A stretch of 64,000 nt of DNA, taken from positions 1-64,000 of the forward strand of contig JAMWET010003575.1 of assembly GCA_024036415.1 (NCBI GenBank), in the 5' to 3' direction. Both the position numbers and the translations under genes were made by a program. The DNA is from Prochilodus magdalenae. Taxonomy: Eukaryota; Chordata; Actinopteri; Characiformes; Prochilodontidae. Below are positions 47,165 to 59,185 of this stretch, in pieces (within the stretch, counting starts at the first letter, position 1; every line of letters begins with the position of its first letter). The notes below the pieces were generated by a model. That model was not told where the DNA came from and did no database searches. It saw nothing but the letters and a program-made list of their open reading frames with translations.

Positions 47165-48575
47165 CAGAACTGGAGTTTAAGAGGTGATGCTCAAGGTTAG
47201 GGTTGGAGTTAGGACCAGTGTTAGGATTTGGGTTTTGTTCAAAATTAGGGATAGGATTAGGGCCAGAGTTGGAGGCAGGGTTTGGGTTAAGGTAAGGGTT
47301 AGGATTAGGTTTTGGGTTAATGTTAAGGTTAAGATTAAGGCCAGGGTTAGAGGTGGGTTTAGACTAAATGTTAAGAGTTAGATAAAGGCCAGGGTAAGAG
47401 GTGGGTTTAGACTAAATGTTAAGATTAAGATTAAGGCCAGGGTAAGAGATAGGTTTAGACTAAATGTTAAGATTAAAGCCAGGGTAAGAGGTGGGTTTAG
47501 ACTAAATGTTAAGATTAAGATTAATCCCAGGGTAAGAGGTGGGTTTAGACTAAATGTTAAGGTTATGATTAAGCCCAGGGTTAGAGGTGGGTTTAGACTA
47601 AATGTTAAGATTAAGATTAATCCCAGGGTAAGAGGTGGGTTTAGACTAAATGTTAAGATTAAGGCCAGGGTTAGAGGTGGGATTAGACTAAACGGTAAGG
47701 TTAAGATTAATGCCAGGGTTAGAGGTGGGATTAGACTAAATGGTAAGGTTAATATTAAGGCCAGGGTTAGAGGTGGGTTTAGACTAAATGTTAAGGTTAT
47801 GATTAAGCCCAGGGTTAGAGGTGGGTTTAGACTAAACGTTAAGATTAAGATTAAGGCCAGGGTAAGAGGTGGGTTTAGACTAAATGTTAAGATTAAAGCC
47901 AGGGTAAGAGGTGGGTTTAGACTAAATGTTAAGATTAAAGCCAGGGTTAGAGGTGGGATTAGACTAAATGGTAAGGTTAAGATTAAGGCCAGGGTTAGAG
48001 GTGGGTTTAGACTAAATGTTAAGGTTATGATTAAGACCAGGGTTAGAGGTGGGTTTAGACTAAATGTTAAGATTAAGATTAAGGCCAGGGTAAGAGGTGG
48101 GTTTAGACTAAATGTTAAGATTAAGGCCAGGGTTAGAGGTGGGATTAGACTAAACGGTAAGGTTAAGATTAATGCCAGGGTTAGAGGTGGGATTAGACTA
48201 AATGGTAAGGTTAAATAAGGTAAGGGTTAGAGATTAAGACTAAATGTTAAGGTTATGATTAAGCCCAGGGTTAGAGGTGGGTTTAGACTAAATGTTAAGA
48301 TTAAGATTATGGCCAGGGCAAGAGGTGGGTTTAGACTAAATGTTAAGATTAAGGCCAGGGTTAGAGGTGAGATTAGACTAAATGGTAAGGTTAAGATTAA
48401 GGCCAGGGTTAGAGGTGGGATTAGACTAAATGTTAAGAGTTAGATTAAGGCCAGGGTTAGAGGTGGGTTTAGACTACATGTTAAGGTTAAGATTAAGGCC
48501 AGGGTTAGAGGTGGGATTAGACTAAATGTTAAGGTTAAGATTAAGGCCAGGGTTAGAGGTGGGATTGGGGTTTAT
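47165..48575. repeat. TTAGGG-like minisatellite, 42/48-bp units
   Basis: Units such as AAGGCCAGGGTTAGAGGTGG plus ATTAGACTAAATGTTAAG, 42 or 48 bp long. The open frame at 47565-48218 is a repeat product. Confidence 0.92.
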
Positions 48576-48714
48576 TGATTAACTCTAGTGCTTTGCAGGA
48601 AGTAAGGAGGTTAGAGAAGCCAAAACAATGTTCAGAGGCAGCTCAAGAGTGGTGCTTAGTACTACCGGCAGGTCTAGAGCCAGTTGCACCCAACAGATCA
48701 ACTCAAGGCAGAGT

Positions 48715-49590
48715 AATGTGTTAGTGTACTGTAAGTAGTGTGTTGGTGTACAGTAACTCGGTAAGTGTAATGTGTTAGTGTACTGTAAGTAGTGTGTCGG
48801 TGTACAGTAACTCAGTAAGTGTAATGTGTTAGTGTGCTGTAAGTAGTGTGTCGGTGTACAGTAACTCAGTAAGTGTAATGTGTTAGTGTACTGTAAGTAG
48901 TGTGTTGGTGTACAGTAACTCAGTAAGTGTAGTGTGTTAGTGTACTGTAAGTAGTGTGTCGGTGTACAGTAACTCAGTAAGTGTAATGTGTTAGTGTACT
49001 GTAAGTAGTGTGTTGGTGTACAGTAACTCAGTAAGTGTAGAGTGTTAGTGTACTGTAAGTAGTGTGTTGGTGTACAGTAACTCAGTAAGCCTAGTGTGTT
49101 AGTGTACTGTAAGTAGTGTGTTGGTGTACAGTAACTCAATAAGTGTAATGTGTTAGTGTACTGTAAGTAGTGTGTTGGTGTACAGTAACTCAGTAAGTGT
49201 AATGTGTTAGTGTGCTGTAAGTAGTGTGTTGGTGTACGGTAACTCAGTAAGTATAATGTGTTAGTGTATTGTAAGTAGTGTGTTGGTGTACAGTAACTCA
49301 GTAAATGTAATGTGTTAGTGTACTGTAAGTAGTGTGTTGGTGTACAGTAACTCAGTAAGTATAATGTGTTAGTGTACTGTAAGTAGCGTGTTGGTGTACA
49401 GTAACTCAGTAAGTATAATGTGTTGGTGTACTGTAAATAGTGTGCTGGTGTACAGTAACTCAGTAAGTGTAATGCGTTAGTGTGCTGTAAGTAGTGTGTT
49501 GGTGTGCAGTAACTCGGTAAGTGTAATGTGTTAGTGTGCTGTAAGTAGTGTGTCGGTGTACAGTGACTCAGTAAGTGTAATGTGTTAGAA
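48715..49590. repeat. 54-bp minisatellite, array 1 (about 16 units)
   Basis: Unit contains GTGTACTGTAAGTAGTGTG and TACAGTAACTCAGTAAGTG. The same unit makes up 56235-59185 and 62795-63835. The 348-codon minus-strand frame is due to the 54-bp (18-codon) period. Confidence 0.95.
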
Positions 49591-49714
49591 TTGAAGAGTA
49601 GTCCAACACAGGAATAGCACAGCAACCACACATGTGTTTGTTTGTGTTGTTTTGTGTTTGTTTGGTCAGAGTGCTGTACACTGGTGTCTTAAAAATGACT
49701 CCACAAATCGCACT

Positions 49715-49945
49715 GCTCAACATTTCTTTAATGTTAATGGCACTGCTGAACATTTCTTTCATGTTAATGGCACTGCTGAACATTTCTTTCATGTTAATGG
49801 CACTGCTGAACATTTCTTTCATGTTAATGGCATTACTGAACATTTCTTTCATGTTAATGGCATTACTGAACATTTCTTTAATGTTAATGGCACTGCTAAA
49901 CAGTTATTTCATGTTAATGGCACTTCTGAACATTTCTTTAATGAT
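49715..49945. repeat. 30-bp minisatellite (about 8 units)
   Basis: Unit CTGAACATTTCTTTCATGTT plus AATGGCACTG. Frames remain open because the period is ten codons. Confidence 0.95.
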
Positions 49946-50210
49946 AATAAAAGAATACTTAACACCATTAAAGCCCAAAGCAGGAAGATCTAGAACTGGT
50001 TCATTTAATGAGGCCTCCACCTACACTTACAGAGCTATACACAGTTATAGAGATACATACAGATTATGGGGCATAATCATACAGGCATTTAGGATAAATC
50101 TCTTTCATATGAATTACCCTCATGTAATAACAGATGTGTAATTACAGTACAAAGTTCGTACTGGTGGTGGAGGGTGGTGGGGGATGGTGGGGTAACACTA
50201 GCCTTTCACT

Positions 50211-51077
50211 TCAGACTTCCTGAGCTGTGTGAGAGTTTGAGCTCTGTTTCTCAGTCAGCTCTATGACCGCATCGTGCTCTGCATGTGTTGGTGGTGTGTT
50301 AAGTTTGAGGTCCTTCCTGTAGACCAGCACACACACCACAGGGTCTACGACCACTTTCAAACTCATCAGACAGTAGTACATCACCCACAGACTCCAGGGA
50401 CCCCCCATAATAATACAAAGCATGATGAAGGTCCCATGGAGGATCAGCGAGCATGTGGCAAACGCTAACACTGCAGAACTCTGCTTCCTGGTTCTGCAAG
50501 GGGTGTCGCTGGTTTGGGGTGGAGCTCTACAAGTGACTATACATGCTGTGAGCGTTATAATTAAAAGAACTGGCAGACAGAAGACTAGGACATAAGTTAC
50601 TTCAAAAAGCTCACAGAGGTAGACAAACGTGAACACAGTGATGGAGGCTTTGATGAAGCCATCGGAGAAGAACGCATGAGCAGAGCGGGGTGGATGTCTC
50701 AAAGACAGCGCAGCCTCCAGAGCCATCACTTGATGCAGGTATAGTCCATAGATCATTGATGTTGACCATACAGAGGTGAACATATAGCAGGTCATACTCG
50801 TCATCCAGCAGCCATCATCCTGCAGCAGCTTTGCCACTACATACGGACTCAGAAGCAGCACCAGCAGGTCAGAGAGGAGGAGCATGATGACCAGGTTTGA
50901 GATTCGGCCTCCCCTCTTATAACGACCATACAGAACACGCAGAGCCCAAACCAGAGCTGGAATACCCACGCACAGTTCAGCGATGAGGAAGATGGACAGT
51001 CGGATCTTACTAGGCAGACGCTCTTGTGGTATATGGACCCAATAATATAAACGAGGGGAGAATAGGAATTCTGCCAT
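50211..51077 (-). CDS. Atypical class A-like 7TM receptor, MAE type
   Basis: 288 residues beginning MAEFLFS. The variable segment is PRLYYWVHIPQERLPS. Seven membrane segments. The TM2-TM3 loop is C-W-M-T-S-M-T-C-Y. The DRY position is E-A-A followed by LSLRHP. TM4 differs from its neighbours (DGFIKASITVFTFVYLCE), as if replaced or unusually diverged. TM7 is V-D-P-V-V-C-V-L-V-Y. The tail ends SSNSHTAQEV, identical to the 53859 copy. An acceptor 29 nt before the ATG and the 84-nt intron (51107-51190) are conserved. Function unknown. Confidence 0.88.
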   Translation of the reverse strand: MAEFLFSPRLYYWVHIPQERLPSKIRLSIFLIAELCVGIPALVWALRVLYGRYKRGGRISNLVIMLLLSDLLVLLLSPYVVAKLLQDDGCWMTSMTCYMFTSVWSTSMIYGLYLHQVMALEAALSLRHPPRSAHAFFSDGFIKASITVFTFVYLCELFEVTYVLVFCLPVLLIITLTACIVTCRAPPQTSDTPCRTRKQSSAVLAFATCSLILHGTFIMLCIIMGGPWSLWVMYYCLMSLKVVVDPVVCVLVYRKDLKLNTPPTHAEHDAVIELTEKQSSNSHTAQEV

Positions 51078-51106
51078 GGAGCTGAGGCTGGATCAGCTGA
51101 TCTGTC

Positions 51107-51333
51107 CTGTAATAAACGTGGCGAGTGAAGGAGGACCCTTATAAACAGCAGCCCATCTAAAACTGACCGTCTCAGTGTTTGGCTACTTACGGAGATGATG
51201 AGCGGACTGTAGAGAGGAGAACAGCTCCACACGGAATGCAGACCACCAGCTGTTCACACCAAACAGAGGCAGTGCCGGTTACTAGATCAGCATAAGCACT
51301 TAGACCACATGTGTATGTGTGACCTGGTCTTAC
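51107..51333 (-). other. 5' UTR structure: intron 84 nt, exon 59 nt, intron 84 nt
   Basis: Intron 51107-51190, exon 51191-51249, intron 51250-51333; same splice signals as at 44733-44959. Confidence 0.6.
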
Positions 51334-51480
51334 CTCTGTTATTCAGGAGCACTATGTGGGTCTAGTAGAAGAGAAGACCATCAGGTTCTCTCTCTTCCGC
51401 AGGGCGACGCAAATGACAATAAAAACAGGAACTGAGCAGTAAAGTGGTAAAGCGGTTTATTATTAGCACCTTATAAAACT

Positions 51481-51490
51481 CCTTATATAG
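51481..51490 (-). promoter_or_regulatory. Candidate TATA box of the 50211-51077 gene
   Basis: Minus-strand CTATATAAGG, about 148 bases upstream of the first predicted donor. Conserved at 55124-55133 and 61051-61060; degenerate (TTTTAAGG) near 45098. Confidence 0.45.
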
Positions 51491-51639
51491 ACTTGTCATA
51501 GAGACAGTACGGGAACTAGTTATAAGTTAGATATAGGTTTAGTGTTGACGTTAGTGTAGGATTAGAGCCAAGGTTAGGGCTCTATTCAGATATGGTGATA
51601 CATACAGGTTATGTTGGGATTTATACATTGGCATAAACA

Positions 51640-53140
51640 ATAATGGATCTACAGATAGAAACAGTAACGGACCTACAGATATAAACAGTAACGGATCTAC
51701 AGATATAAACAATAACGGACCTACAGATATAAACAATGACGGACCTACAGATATAATCAATAACGGATCTACAGATATAAACAATAATGGATCTACAGAT
51801 ATAAACAATAACGGACCTACAGATATAAACAATAATGGATCTACAGATATAAACAATAATGGATCTACAGATATAAACAATAACGGACCTACAGATATAA
51901 ACAATAACGGACCTACAGATATAAACAATAACGGATCTACAGATATAAACAATAACGGACCTACAGATATAAACAATAACGGATCTACAGATATAAACAA
52001 TAACGGATCTACAGATATAAACAATAACGGACCTACAGATATAAACAATGACGGATCTACAGACATAAACAATAACGGATCTACAGACATAAACAATAAC
52101 GGACCTACAGACATAAACAATAACGGACCTACAGACATAAACAATGACGGATCTACAGATATAAACAATAACGGATCTACAGATATAAACAATAACGGAC
52201 CTACAGATATAAACAATGACGGATCTACAGATATAAACAATAACGGATCTACAGACATAAACAATGACGGACCTACAGACATAAACAATGACGGACCTAC
52301 AGACATAAACAATGACGGATCTACAGATATAAACAATGACGGATCTACAGACATAAACAATAACGGACCTACAGACATAAACAATGACGGATCTACAGAC
52401 ATAAACAATGACGGATCTACAGATATAAACAATAACGGATCTACAGATATAAACAATGACGGATCTACAGATATAAACAATAACGGATCTACAGATATAA
52501 ACAATGACGGATCTACAGATATAAACAATGACGGATCTACAGATATAAACAATGACGGATCTACAGATATAAACAATAACGGATCTACAGATCTAAACAA
52601 TAATGGATCTACAGATATAAACAATAACGGATCTACAGATATAAACAATAATGGATCTACAGATATAAACAATAATGGATCTACAGACATAAACAATAAC
52701 GGATCTACAGACATAAACAATAACGGATCTACAGATATAAACAATAACGGATCTACAGATATAAACAATGACGGATCTACAGATATAAACAATAACGGAT
52801 CTACAGACATAAACAATAACGGATCTACAGATATAAACAATAACGGATCTACAGATATAAACAATAACGGATCTACAGATATAAACAATAACGGATCTAC
52901 AGATATAAACAATAACGGATCTACAGATATAAACAATAACGGATCTACAGATATAAACAATAACGGATCTACAGATATAAACAATAACGGATCTACAGAT
53001 ATAAACAATAACGGATCTACAGATATAAACAATAACGGATCTACAGATATAAACAATAACGGATCTACAGATATAAACAATAACGGATCTACAGACATAA
53101 ACAATAACGGATCTACAGATATAAACAATAACGGATCTAC
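51640..53140. repeat. 24-bp minisatellite (about 62 units)
   Basis: Unit GGATCTACAGATATAAACAATAAC-like, very regular, with variants GGACCTAC, GACATAAA and AATGACGG. A minus-strand frame of 525 codons (51551-53128) repeats the octapeptide ISVDPLLF. Treated as a repeat product. Confidence 0.95.
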
Positions 53141-53209
53141 TGGTGAGGCATTATTGTTCTAGACTGATTATAGTAATGATGTAAACAAACACGGGTCACT
53201 TCAGTGTTT

Positions 53210-53858
53210 ACTGTTGGTCCTTTATGCCATGTGACAATGTCATGTGTATACCATGACATATATATATATACAGTAACCATGATAAAAGGTTGTGTGATAT
53301 AATAAACATCAATTTAATAACTGTAGTAAAAATAATAATACATTTTAATAATAATGAACACATTGAAATTACAGATTCCAGACACTGTCTTTGGGGTAGT
53401 ATATGAATTTTTATAAAAGTTCCTCCCATCCAAGTGTAAAGCACAAAACTGAACACTAGCAGTTATTTAACCATCACTTTATTATTATTATAGATGCATA
53501 TATATGAACCTCAAGAAACAGCTTGAAATCACGAAGACGAAGTTAGTTAGTTAGTTAGTTAGTTAGTTAGCTAGTTAGTTAGTTAGCTCGTTAGTTAGTT
53601 AGTAAGGACATAAATCTGTCTATAATGTGCTACATATTTAGACACAGATAATGATGTCTTTAAGTATATTTTAATACTGTATTAATAATATCGTAATTTA
53701 GCTGTAAAAAATGAAATATATATAATTTGTCATTACTGTGATAACTTCAAATAACAGGTTGTTATTTTACAGGTAAGCAGTTCATGCATTGCTTTAGCAT
53801 AATATACATCCATATGGAGGCATGGTGGGGGATGGTGGTGCTACACTGGCCTTTCACC
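53210..53858. other. Spacer 3' of the 53859 gene, with a (TTAG)n tract at 53541-53603
   Basis: AT-rich; shared with 59170-59827 and, in part, with 63836-64000. The TTAG microsatellite recurs at 59562-59592. Confidence 0.7.
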
Positions 53859-54725
53859 TCAGACTTCCTGAGCTGTGTGAGAGTTTGAGCTCTGTTTCTC
53901 AGTCATCTCTATGACCTCATCATGCTCTGCGTGTGTTGGTGGCGTCTGAAGCTTCAGGTCCTTCCTGTAGACCAGCACACACAGCACAGGGTCTAAGACC
54001 ACTCTCAAACTCATCAGAGAGAAGTACATCACCCACAGAGTCCAACGATTCCTCATAATAATACAGACTATGGTGAAGGCCGCATACAGGATCAGTGCGG
54101 ACGTAGCAAACACTAACACTGTAGAACTCGGCTTCCTGGTTCTGGAAGGGGTGGAGCTGGTTTGGGGTGGAGCTCTACAAGTGACTATACATGATGTCAG
54201 TGTGATCATTAAAAGAACTGGCAGCCCCAGGAGTATGAGAAGAGTTGCTTCAAAAAACTCACAGAGGAAGAAAGAAATGAACAGAATGATGGAGGTGATG
54301 ATGGAGCAGTCAGGGAAGAACACATGAGCAGAGCAGGGTGGATGTCTGAGAGAGAGCGTAGCCTTCAGAACCACCACTTGCTGGAGGTGAAGCCCATAGA
54401 ACACTAAAGCTGACCATAAAGAGGTTAATAAACGGCATGTCCAGCTCGAGTCCCAGCAGTAATCCTCCTGCAGCAGCTTTGTTGCTACGTATGGACTCAG
54501 AAGCAGCTCCAGCAGGTCACAGAGGAGGAGCATGATGACCAGGGCTGAGATTCGGCCTCCACTCTTATAATGACCATACAGAACACGCAGAGCCCAAACC
54601 AGAGCTGGAAGACCCACAAACAGTCCAGCGAGGAGGAAGTTCGAGAGGCGGTTCTTTCCAGGCAGTTGCACTTGTGGTTTATCATCCCACTGATGTGAAC
54701 GAGGGGAGAATAGGAATTCTGCCAT
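53859..54725 (-). CDS. Atypical class A-like 7TM receptor, MAE type, K at DRY position
   Basis: 288 residues beginning MAEFLFS. The variable segment is PRSHQWDDKPQVQLPG, followed by KNRLSNF, so even the usually fixed start of TM1 is altered. Seven membrane segments. The TM2-TM3 loop is C-W-D-S-S-W-T-C. The position equal to the Asp/Glu of DRY is Lys (LKATLSLRHP), the only intact copy with a basic residue there. TM7 is L-D-P-V-L-C-V-L-V-Y. The tail ends SSNSHTAQEV. 5' UTR introns and the 59-nt exon are as in the sister genes. Function unknown. Confidence 0.88.
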   Translation of the reverse strand: MAEFLFSPRSHQWDDKPQVQLPGKNRLSNFLLAGLFVGLPALVWALRVLYGHYKSGGRISALVIMLLLCDLLELLLSPYVATKLLQEDYCWDSSWTCRLLTSLWSALVFYGLHLQQVVVLKATLSLRHPPCSAHVFFPDCSIITSIILFISFFLCEFFEATLLILLGLPVLLMITLTSCIVTCRAPPQTSSTPSRTRKPSSTVLVFATSALILYAAFTIVCIIMRNRWTLWVMYFSLMSLRVVLDPVLCVLVYRKDLKLQTPPTHAEHDEVIEMTEKQSSNSHTAQEV

Positions 54726-54754
54726 GGTGCTGAGGCTGGATCAGCTGATCTGTC

Positions 54755-54897
54755 CTGTAATAAACATGGCGAGTGAAGGAGGACCCTTATAAACAGCAGT
54801 CCATCTAAAACTGACCGTCTCAGTGTTTGGCTACTTACGGAGATGATGAGTCGACTGTAGAGAGGAGAACAGCTCCACACGGAATGCAGACCACCAG
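54755..54897 (-). other. 5' UTR intron (54755-54838) and 59-nt exon (54839-54897)
   Basis: 84-nt intron with GTAAGTAG donor; the exon matches the other MAE genes. A further donor (GTAAGAGC) lies about 84 nt upstream of the exon. Confidence 0.6.
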
Positions 54898-55123
54898 CTG
54901 TTCACACCAAACAGAGGCAGTGCCGGTTACTAGATCAGCATTAGCACTTAGACCACATGTGTATGTATGACCTGCTCTTACCTCTGTTATTCAGGAGCAC
55001 TATGTGGGTCTAGTAGAAGACCATCTCATCCTCTCTCTTCTGCAGGGCGACGCAAATGCTAATTAAAACAGGAACTGAGCTGTAAAGTGGTAAAGCGGTT
55101 TATTATCAGTACGCTGTAAAACG

Positions 55124-55133
55124 CCTTATATAG
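55124..55133 (-). promoter_or_regulatory. Candidate TATA box of the 53859-54725 gene
   Basis: Minus-strand CTATATAAGG, positioned as at 51481-51490. Confidence 0.45.
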
Positions 55134-55179
55134 ACTTGTCTTATAACTAGTGCCCCTACTGTCTCTGAGTTAGATCTAG

Positions 55180-55500
55180 GTATAACGTTGAAGTTTAGAT
55201 TACGGTCAGGATTAGGAGCAGGTTTAGGTTCAGGGTTGTGCAGGATTAGAGCCGAGGTTAGGGCTATCTTTTGTGTTGGGCTTCAGGCCAGTGTAAGTGT
55301 TAGGTTTGGGATTGATAAGGTTAGGGTTAGAGTGTTAGGTTAGGATTAGAGCCAGGGTTAGGGTTAGGTTTTGGGTTGAGTTTAAGGTTAGAGTTAGAAT
55401 TAAGTCCAGGTTGAGGGTTACACTTTGGGTTGAGATTAAGGTTATGATTAAGACCAGAGTTTAGGTCAGGTTTGGGGTACAGATTAGGTCTAGGGTTTTT
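55180..55500. repeat. TTAGGG-like degenerate repeat
   Basis: Short, irregular counterpart of 45120-46320 in the same place upstream of an MAE gene. Confidence 0.75.
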
Positions 55501-56234
55501 GCAACAACACCAGTACCATACCGGTCACCTTAGCTCAAAGGTATGACAAGGCAGTGTTTCTTGCCAGGGCCTTTATGCTATCTAGATATTAACAGGTGGG
55601 AGGTGGAACCTGGACTACAGTGTGTTGGCTGCCTTCTTAGTGTATGTGGGGTTTGAAGGGTACATGCACCAGGGCTGCTAGAGTCTAACCGGTCCCAGCT
55701 AAGAACTCTACACACCTGACAAAATAAACAAAAACATAAATCAGAATTTCGGCCAAAACACTAACATCACACTGTATGAACATTTAAGCTACCACTAGAT
55801 GGCACTGTTGGTCTGGAGAACAGCTGAGTTTGCTGATATCACTGAGAGAACCATGGTCAGTGTCTGAAGGCAGTGGCATAACTAGGTTCTAATGGACCCC
55901 AGTGCAGAACACAGGATGACACAATGACCTACCTCCTGAGTAGAGCATGTGTGTGGGTCTGCTAGCTCTGGTTTATATACACGGCCTGGCCAAAAGGAAA
56001 GCGGCCCTTTGGAATCGAATACTAAGGACCAAAGAGCAAAGCTCAGGACAGAGAATTAATGCAGTGCCACACAGGTGTTCCCGGTCAGCGCTGATTACCA
56101 CTGGGGATTCTGGGGGTTGGAGTTTCTAGACTGGAAAGTGTTAGGTTTGAGATTGACGCTACAGTTAAGGCTAGAATTGCCACCAGGATTAGAGTTAGGA
56201 CTGATGTTAAGGTTAGGATTAAGATCGAAGTCAT
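55501..56234. other. Unassigned spacer
   Basis: No gene. Holds ACCATACCGGTCACC, also seen at 30546, and a piece resembling 46938-46990 (GTGCCACACAGGTG). Confidence 0.45.
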
Positions 56235-59185
56235 GTTAAAGGCATGTTGGTGTACAGTAACTCAGTAAGTGTAATGTGTTAGTGTACTGTAAGTAGTGTG
56301 TTGGTGTACAGTAACTCAGTAAGTGTAATGTGTTAGTGTACTGTAGTTAGTGTGTTGGTGTACAGTAACTCAGTAAGTGTAATGTGTTAGTGTACTGTAA
56401 GTAGCGTGTTGGTGTACAGTAACTCAGTAAGTGTAATGTGTTAGTGTACTGTAAGTAGTATGTTGGTGTACAGTAACTCAGTAAGTGTAATGTGTTAGTG
56501 TACTGTAAGTAGTGTGTTGGTGTGCAGTAACTCAGTAAGTGTAATGTGTTAGTGTACTGTAAGTAGTGTGTTGGTGTACAGTAACTCAGTAAGTGTAATG
56601 TGTTAGTGTACTGTAAGTAGTGTGTCGGTGTACAGTAACTCGGTAAGTGTAATGCGTTAGTGTGCTGTAAGTAGCGTGTTGGTGTACAGTAACTCGGTAA
56701 GTGTAATGCGTTAGTGTACTGTAAGTAGCGTGTTGGTGTACAGTAACTCAGTAAGTGTAATGCGTTAGTGTGCTGTAAGTAGCGTGTTGGTGTACAGTAA
56801 CTCAGTAAGTGTAATGTGTTAGTGTGCTGTAAGTAGTGTGTTGGTGTACAGTAACTCAGTAAGTGTAATGTGTTAGTGTGCTGTAAGTAGTGTGTTGGTG
56901 TACAGTTACTCAGTAAGTGTAATGTGTTAGTGTGCTGTAAGTAGCGTGTTGGTGTACAGTTACTCAGTAAGTGTAATGTGTTAGTGTGCTGTAAGTAGTG
57001 TGTTGGTGTACAGTAACTCAGTAAGTGTAATGTGTTAGTGTGCTGTAAGTAGTGTGTTGGTGTACAGTAACTCAGTAAGTGTAATGTGTTAGTGTGCTGT
57101 AAGTAGTGTGTGTTGGTGTACAGTAGTGTCTGTTAATGTGTTAACTGTAAGTAGTGTGTGTTACAGTCGGTAAGTGTAATGCGTTAGTGTGCTGTAAGTA
57201 GCGTGTTGGTTTACAGTAACTCAGTAAGTGTAATGTGTTAGTGTACTGTAAGTAGTGTGTTGGTGTACAGTAGCTCAGTAAGTATAATGTGTTAGTGTGC
57301 TGTAAGTAGGTTGTTGGTGTACAGTAACTCAGTAAGTGTAATGTGTTAGTGTACTGTAAGTAGCGTGTTGGTGTACAGTAACTCAGTAAGTGTAATGTGT
57401 AAGTGTACTGTAAGTAGCGTGTTGGTGTACAGTAACTCAGTAAGTGTAATGTGTTAGTGTACTGTAAGTAGCGTGTTGGTGTACAGTAACTCAGTAAGTG
57501 TATTGTGTTAGTGTACTGTAAGTAGCGTGTTGGTGTACAGTAACTCAGTAAGTGTATTGTGTTAGTGTGCTGTAAGTAGCGTGTTGGTGTACAGTAACTC
57601 AGTAAGTGTATTGTGTTAGTGTACTGTAAGTAGCGTGTTGGTGTACAGTAACTCAGTAAGTGTAATGCGTTAGTGTACTGTAAGTAGCGTGTTGGTGTAC
57701 AGTAACTCAGTAAGTGTAATGCGTTAGTGTGCTGTAAGTAGCGTGTTGGTGTACAGTAACTCAGTAAGTGTAATGCGTTAGTGTACTGTAAGTAGCGTGT
57801 TGGTGTACAGTAACTCAGTAAGTGTAATGCGTTAGTGTACTGTAAGTAGCGTGTTGGTGTACAGTAACTCAGTAAGTGTAATGTGTAAGTGTACTGTAAG
57901 TAGCGTGTTGGTGTACAGTAACTCAGTAAGTGTAATGTGTTAGTGTACTGTAAGTAGCGTGTTGGTGTACAGTAACTCAGTAAGTGTAATGTGTTAGTGT
58001 ACTGTAAGTAGCGTGTTGGTGTACAGTAACTCAGTAAGTGTATTGTGTTAGTGTACTGTAAGTAGCGTGTTGGTGTACAGTAACTCAGTAAGTGTAATGC
58101 GTTAGTGTACTGTAAGTAGCGTGTTGGTGTACAGTAACTCAGTAAGTGTAATGCGTTAGTGTGCTGTAAGTAGCGTGTTGGTGTACAGTAACTCAGTAAG
58201 TGTAATGCGTTAGTGTGCTGTAAGTAGCGTGTTGGTGTACAGTAACTCAGTAAGTGTAACGCGTTAGTGTGCTGTAAGTAGCGTGTTGGTGTACAGTAAC
58301 TCAGTAAGTGTAATGTGTTAGTGTACTGTAAGTAGCGTGTTGGTGTACAGTAACTCAGTAAGTGTAATGTGTTAGTGTACTGTAAGTAGCGTGTTGGTGT
58401 ACAGTAACTCAGTAAGTATAATGTGTTAGTGTACTGTAAGTAGCGTGTTGGTGTACAGTAACTCAGTAAGTGTAATGTGTTAGTGTACTGTAAGTAGTGT
58501 GTTGGTGTACAGTAACTCAGTAAGTGTAATGTGTTAGTGTACTGTAAGTAGTGTGTTGGTGTACAGTAACTCAGTAAGTGTAATGTGTTAGTGTACTGTA
58601 AGTAGTGTGTTGGTGTACAGTAGCTCAGTAAGTATAATGTGTTAGTGTACTGTAAGTAGTGTGTTGGTGTACAGTAGGTCAGTAAGTATAATGCGTTAGT
58701 GTGCTGTAAGTAGTGTTGGTGTACAGTAACTCGGTAAGTGTAATGTGTTAGTGTACTGTAAGTAGTGTTGGTGTACAGTAACTCGGTAAGTGTAATGTGT
58801 TAGTGTACTGTAAGTAGCGTGTTGGTGTACAGTAACTCAGTAAGTGTAATGTGTTAGTGTACTGTAAGTAGCGTGTTGGTGTACAGTAACTCAGTAAGTG
58901 TAATGTGTTAGTGTACTGTAAGTAGTGTTGGTGTACAGTAACTCGGTAAGTGTAATGTGTTAGTGTACTGTAAGTAGTGTGTTGGTGTACAGTAGCTCAG
59001 TAAGTATAATGTGTTAGTGTACTGTAAGTAGTGTGTTGGTGTACAGTAGGTCAGTAAGTGTAATGTGTTAGTGTGCTGTAAGTAGTGTGTTGGTGTACAG
59101 TAACTCAGTAAGTGTAATGCAATAGTGTGCTGTAAGTAGTGTGTTGGTGTACAGTAACTCAGTAAGTGCAATGTGTTAGTGTAAT
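56235..59185. repeat. 54-bp minisatellite, array 2 (about 55 units)
   Basis: Same unit as 48715-49590. Sub-blocks share variants such as GTAGCGTG against GTAGTGTG, ATGCGTTAG against ATGTGTTAG, and TATTGTG, suggesting spread of variant units within the array. An irregular junction lies at about 57105-57175. Confidence 0.97.

Noticed and set aside
47565..48218. 217-codon frame with R-V-R-G-G-F-R-L-N repeats
   Set aside because: Product of the 42/48-bp repeat.
48585..49631. 348-codon minus-strand frame (T-H-Y-L-Q-Y-T-N-T-L repeats)
   Set aside because: 54-bp repeat read as 18 codons; the same unit in array 3 contains frame-breaking units.
51551..53128. 525-codon frame of an octapeptide repeat as a real protein
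   Set aside because: Pure 24-bp minisatellite. Kept only as a finding to check.
55945..55980. Short match to the receptor TM1 text (GGGTCTGCTAGCTCTGGTTT)
   Set aside because: Only about 25 bases with no continuing similarity; cannot be told from chance or a tiny fragment.
48715..59185. CRISPR-like array of regular repeats
   Set aside because: Units are directly adjacent without unique spacers; eukaryotic minisatellite.
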